Source of the DNA: a virus
Reading direction: 5' to 3' (one strand)
Length of the DNA: 64,000 nt
Virus record (IMG/VR): IMGVR_UViG_3300030107_002502
Location: 1 to 64,000 of that record
Translations under genes and position numbers: made by a program
The notes under the pieces: generated by a model
What the model saw: only the letters and a program-made list of their open reading frames with translations
Database searches by the model: none
What the model was told of the DNA's origin: nothing
Shown: one piece after another, positions 60,704-64,000 of the stretch
Layout: each line of letters opens with the position of its first letter
Position numbering within the stretch: position 1 is the first letter of the stretch

Positions 60704-60809
60704 GGCTCTAGGAAGCGTCAGGAGTGCCTTGTTTTAACCCTCCGTGTATGATTGCACCCTAGAAAAAGACTAAAATCACAGATTTTTATCTGTTGCGAAG
60801 GAGAAAATT
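60704..60809 (+). promoter_or_regulatory. structured leader before helicase gene
   Basis: TCTAGG (60707-60712) can pair with CCTAGA (60758-60763) around a 45-base segment, and ACAGAT/ATCTGT (60778-60793) forms a hairpin directly before the GAAGGAG site. This leader precedes a TTG start, so translation may be controlled. Confidence 0.4.
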
Positions 60810-62345
60810 TTGAAGATATTTGATGGTAGAGCACTACTGCTCAAGTTACGTAACCCATTTAAAGTCATAGAAGCAATACCAAAAAGTAAGAAGCTATCAG
60901 CCCATGAGATTGTTGTGAACTGGGGGTTAGAAGAAGCACAAACTTTAAACAATTTAAATATTAACGTATTATCACCTATACATAAACGCTATGGCTGGCC
61001 AGGGAACCATAAACCTTTCGCTCATCAGAAAGCTACAGCCTCATTTTTTACACTTAACAAGAAATCTTTTTGTTTTAACGAGCAAGGTACGGGTAAAACT
61101 GCTAGTGCTATATGGGCATCAGACTATTTAATTAAGGAAGGGGCGATAAAAAGAGTATTAGTTATATGTCCTTTATCTATAATGGATTCAGCATGGGGGG
61201 CTGATTTAGCTAGTTTTGCTCCCCATCGTACAGTTGATATTGCATATGGAAAAGCATCCCAACGCAAGAAGATAATAGAAAACAACGCAGAGTTTGTTAT
61301 TATTAACTATGATGGTGTGGAGATTGTATCTGAAGAAATACTTAAAGGGGGATTTGACCTTGTAATAGTAGATGAAGCAACACATTATAAAAATGCCCGT
61401 ACAAAAAGATGGAAAATATTAAATAAAATATTACAAGTTAACACGTGGTTGTGGATGATGACAGGAACTCCCGCTGCTCAAAGCCCTTTAGATGCTTACG
61501 GGTTAGCAAAACTTGTGAACCCAAAAAGCGTACCTAGGTTTTTTGGTTCGTTTCGTGACATGGTGATGAATAAAATTACACAGTTTAAGTGGGTACCAAA
61601 AGCTAATGCAAAAGAAATAGTATTCAACGCCTTACAGCCTGCTATACGATTTACTAAAGATGAGTGCCTAGACTTACCACCAATGATTTATGTAAAGCGT
61701 GAAGTAGAACTTACTCGTCAACAGATGAAATATTATAAGCTATTAAAAACAAAGTTAATTATGAACATCACGGGCGAACAGGTAACAGCTATGAATAGTG
61801 CTGTAGGTATGAACAAGTTACTGCAAATATCAGCAGGGGCAGTATACACTGATGATGGAGAGACTTTAGAGTTTGATATACAGCATAGGTATAGAGTACT
61901 CAAAGAAGTTATTGATGAGTCAAGCAAAAAGGTCTTGGTATTTGTACCTTTTAAACATGTAATAGATATACTAACAGATAAACTTCGGGCAGATGGGATA
62001 CCCACTAATATTATACGAGGTGATGTATCCGCACCTCAAAGGACAGCTATATTTAAACAGTTTCAAGAAACATCAAATCCACGTGTTCTGGTTATACAAC
62101 CTCAGTCAGCGGCACATGGTGTTACGTTAACAGCCGCAAATACTGTTGTATGGTGGTCGCCTACTAGTTCGTTGGAAACATACTCTCAAGCTAACGCACG
62201 TGTTCACAGGTCAGGACAAACACATAAATGTACTGTTGTTCAATTACAAGGTTCCACCGCAGAAAAACACGTTTACAGGCTTTTAGATAATAAAATAGAC
62301 GTACACACAAAAATAATAGAACTTTACAAAGAAATACTTGACTAA
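60810..62345 (+). CDS. SNF2/DEAD-type helicase, 511 aa
   Basis: TTG start with GAAGGAG upstream. Walker A EQGTGKT at 91-97, motif II VDEATH at 187-192, motif III MTGTPAAQ, and motif VI QANARVHRSGQ near residue 462 define a superfamily 2 helicase of the SNF2-like phage type. It follows polymerase and nuclease genes and may unwind or remodel DNA at forks or origins. The leader upstream is structured. Confidence 0.9.
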   Translation: MKIFDGRALLLKLRNPFKVIEAIPKSKKLSAHEIVVNWGLEEAQTLNNLNINVLSPIHKRYGWPGNHKPFAHQKATASFFTLNKKSFCFNEQGTGKTASAIWASDYLIKEGAIKRVLVICPLSIMDSAWGADLASFAPHRTVDIAYGKASQRKKIIENNAEFVIINYDGVEIVSEEILKGGFDLVIVDEATHYKNARTKRWKILNKILQVNTWLWMMTGTPAAQSPLDAYGLAKLVNPKSVPRFFGSFRDMVMNKITQFKWVPKANAKEIVFNALQPAIRFTKDECLDLPPMIYVKREVELTRQQMKYYKLLKTKLIMNITGEQVTAMNSAVGMNKLLQISAGAVYTDDGETLEFDIQHRYRVLKEVIDESSKKVLVFVPFKHVIDILTDKLRADGIPTNIIRGDVSAPQRTAIFKQFQETSNPRVLVIQPQSAAHGVTLTAANTVVWWSPTSSLETYSQANARVHRSGQTHKCTVVQLQGSTAEKHVYRLLDNKIDVHTKIIELYKEILD

Positions 62346-62349
62346 CACA

Positions 62350-62378
62350 TTGTTAGTAATTATATATAATTATATGAT
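62350..62378 (+). promoter_or_regulatory. candidate promoter in AT palindrome
   Basis: TTGTTA (62350-62355), a 17-base spacer and TATGAT (62373-62378), with a perfect 16-bp AT palindrome (62357-62372) in the spacer. Twenty bases before the ATG of the 130-aa gene. Confidence 0.45.
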
Positions 62379-62395
62379 AATAACAGGAGATATTA

Positions 62396-62788
62396 ATGAG
62401 TGAAGTCTCTGCCGATAAACTAACAAAGGCATATATAAAGATAAGAGCAAAGCGAGCAGAATTATCTAGGAATTTTAAATCTGAAGATGATTTGCTTTTA
62501 GAGCAGTTAGAAAAAATAAAAAGTGCACTCCTCGACTACTGTTCAGAACAGAATGTTGAGAGTGTCAGAACTTCTGAAGGTTTGTTTTATAGGTCTATTA
62601 AGACTAAGTATTGGACAAGTGATTGGGAAGCCATGCACAAATTTATACTAGAGCATAACGTACCCGAACTTTTGGACAAACGGCTTAACCAAACTAATAT
62701 GAAGCAATTCTTGGAAGAAAACCCCGATGTACTCCCTCAAGGATTAAATAAAGACACGGAGTACGCAATAGCAGTGAGGAAAGCATAA
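62396..62788 (+). CDS. conserved replication-region protein, 130 aa
   Basis: SD AGGAG precedes the ATG. Helical N-terminus (YIKIRAKRAELSRNFKSEDD, LLEQLEKIKSALLDYCSEQN) and VESVRTSEGLFYRSIKTKYW, a pattern seen in a protein common in marine phages near primase and SSB genes; it may be Gam-like, an inhibitor of host exonucleases. Overlaps the next start by one base. Confidence 0.65.
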   Translation: MSEVSADKLTKAYIKIRAKRAELSRNFKSEDDLLLEQLEKIKSALLDYCSEQNVESVRTSEGLFYRSIKTKYWTSDWEAMHKFILEHNVPELLDKRLNQTNMKQFLEENPDVLPQGLNKDTEYAIAVRKA

Positions 62789-63042
62789 TGGATAATCCAA
62801 AATATGTACCAATCGAAGATGTGGCAAAATACTTCTCAGTATCCATATCTACAATCCGTGCGTGGGTTCGTCAGAATCAGATACCTAAAGATACTTATAT
62901 AAAAGTAGGTAATACTTATAGGTTTTGTGTTGATGATATGGCTAACGCACTTACTAAAGCAAAAGACCCCGAGAAAGAGACACAAGAAGAATTTCAGACT
63001 CAAGCAAGGGAAGCTTTTGATAACATAGACGATGATGTTTAA
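62788..63042 (+). CDS. HTH DNA-binding protein, 84 aa
   Basis: Helix-turn-helix of the MerR/excisionase (HTH_17) type: VPIEDVAKYFSVSISTIRAW then VRQNQIPKDTYIKVGNTYRF. The acidic C-terminal half is probably disordered. It may bind the early operators or act as an accessory replication factor. Confidence 0.7.
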   Translation: MDNPKYVPIEDVAKYFSVSISTIRAWVRQNQIPKDTYIKVGNTYRFCVDDMANALTKAKDPEKETQEEFQTQAREAFDNIDDDV

Positions 63043-63062
63043 CAAACTAATGGGAGAATGAA

Positions 63063-63749
63063 ATGGCATCAGAAATAAAATTAAATCATAATATAAATAA
63101 TGTTGAGGCTTTGTGGCCTCGTATAGATAAGCCATATAGGTATGACACTATGGAACAAAGAACTATTCCTTGTAATCCTACTGATGATGGTGCAAGTTAT
63201 ACTCTTCAGTTTCGTATGACTACTGAGCAAGCCAAGGATTTGTGGAGTAAGATGGCTCACGCATACTTGAATAAAAAAGAAGAGAGTTGGCCTGCAGAGT
63301 TTGACAGACCTTTTAAGAAAGAAGAAGATGGAACTTGGACTTTTAAGGCGAAGTTAAAAGGTGCTTATGGCACTGATGCAACTAGAAAACCTACACAATA
63401 TGACGCAAAGGGTGTTAAGTTACCCGATGATTTCCAGTTAACTACTGGTAGTAAAGTTAATATTGCCGTAGTGTTTGTTCCTTACTACATGCGTGAGGCA
63501 GGAGTATCATTAAGATTACGTGCCGTGCAAGTTCTTGAATTAAAGGAAATGAAAGAAGAATCTCCTTTTGCTTCTGTAGATGGATTTCAATTTAGCAAAG
63601 AAGATAATCCTTTTGATGCAAAAGCTAAAGTTGAAAAACCAACTGAAGAACCAGTAACAGAACCAAAAAAAGTTACTAAAAAATCCACACCTACTCCAAA
63701 AGATGTTGACGAAGATTTAAGTGCAATCGTTGCTGATTGGGACGATTAA
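63063..63749 (+). CDS. ssDNA-binding protein (T7 gp2.5-like), 228 aa
   Basis: OB-fold SSB of the gp2.5/DUF2815 type: YTLQFRMTTEQAKDLWSKMA, GSKVNIAVVFVPYYMREAGV and SLRLRAVQVLEL, with a Pro/Lys linker and acidic C-terminal tail ending IVADWDD, which in this family contacts polymerase and helicase. SD GGGAGAATGAA lies before the ATG. Confidence 0.8.
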   Translation: MASEIKLNHNINNVEALWPRIDKPYRYDTMEQRTIPCNPTDDGASYTLQFRMTTEQAKDLWSKMAHAYLNKKEESWPAEFDRPFKKEEDGTWTFKAKLKGAYGTDATRKPTQYDAKGVKLPDDFQLTTGSKVNIAVVFVPYYMREAGVSLRLRAVQVLELKEMKEESPFASVDGFQFSKEDNPFDAKAKVEKPTEEPVTEPKKVTKKSTPTPKDVDEDLSAIVADWDD

Positions 63750-63832
63750 ATACTATACTGCGACTAGGCTTATGCTGAAAAGGGTATGCACCTATACCTC
63801 TGTCGCAGTAACTTTTGGTGTAGGGGGAAGTT
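63750..63832 (+). promoter_or_regulatory. structured leader before last gene
   Basis: CTGCGAC (63758-63764) and GTCGCAG (63802-63808) pair perfectly across 37 bases that can themselves fold (AGGGTAT with ATACCT). It precedes a GTG start, similar in design to the helicase leader. Purpose unknown. Confidence 0.45.
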
Positions 63833-64000
63833 GTGGAAACAAAAACATTTTTAGAAAGAGCATTAGGGAATGAAGGTAGTTATTGTGTATTTGCTTTCAG
63901 AACCCGTGATGACAAGAGATTACAGAAATTTTATACATCTATAGACCATGTTATAGATGTAGCTACGAATTTAGATAAAGAAGGTTATGATGTATATTTT
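63833..64000 (+). CDS. putative primase/replication protein, N-terminal part
   Basis: GTG start with GGGGGAAG upstream; open to the window edge (56 codons). The visible part (METKTFLERALGNEGSYCVF, then VATNLDKEGYDVYF) resembles the start of primase-like proteins seen beside SSB genes in marine phages. Primase identity is inferred from pattern and context. Confidence 0.45.
   Translation, partial: METKTFLERALGNEGSYCVFAFRTRDDKRLQKFYTSIDHVIDVATNLDKEGYDVYF

Noticed and set aside
62788-63042. Excisionase implying a temperate phage
   Set aside because: The HTH type fits excisionases, but no integrase or attachment site is visible in the window; many lytic phages carry similar small HTH proteins.

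Overview
The window is a large piece of a tailed bacteriophage genome, short-tailed (podovirus-like) by its gene content. It has a P22-type portal, a large terminase, a capsid module of the type common in uncultured marine phages, several tail fibres and no tail-tube, sheath or tape-measure set. It is AT-rich, uses ordinary GGAG-type ribosome binding sites, and has sigma70-like promoters, so the host is a bacterium. Protein style (2OG oxygenase beside the fibres, EF-hand membrane protein, GroES-like cochaperonin, exonuclease-polymerase of the marine PolA type) suggests a marine host, perhaps an alphaproteobacterium; this is inference only. No integrase, tRNA, CRISPR array or host gene block is visible.

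The layout is two opposed transcription units. The late unit (336-44308) runs leftward: small and large terminase, portal, GroES-like protein, scaffold, major capsid, decoration proteins, head-tail adaptors, a set of tail fibres, small membrane proteins, a nuclease, holin-like protein and lysozyme, a propeller-like tail protein, and finally a block of very large internal or ejection proteins ending in a 2500-residue protein with a zinc-peptidase motif. The early unit (44732 to the right edge) runs rightward: small unknown genes, a 700-base control region, a three-gene module (unknown helical protein, MoxR-type AAA+ ATPase, VWA/metallopeptidase), a run of unknown genes, a SleB-type hydrolase, a VRR-NUC nuclease, a family A DNA polymerase, a RecB-like nuclease, a SNF2-type helicase, an HTH protein, a T7 gp2.5-like ssDNA-binding protein, and the start of a further gene at the right edge. 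The fragment at the left edge is rightward too, so the early unit probably continues from the right edge round to the left one if the genome is circular or permuted; the two units meet tail to tail at 336-343.

The most unusual feature is a family of ten near-identical 17-19 bp palindromes (core GTTAGTGAWTCACTAAC) confined to 46.3-54.8 kb. They sit at gene boundaries around the AAA+/VWA module and its neighbours, commonly just upstream of the ribosome binding site; two supply a TAG stop codon and three lie inside reading frames, where they encode VS(D/E)(S/T)LT. The first copies lie in a control region that also has four TGTTCCATAA-type iterons with inverted partners, three 10-bp repeats, a long inverted repeat and a consensus extended -10 promoter. 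This looks like an origin plus a multi-site regulatory circuit for the early genes.
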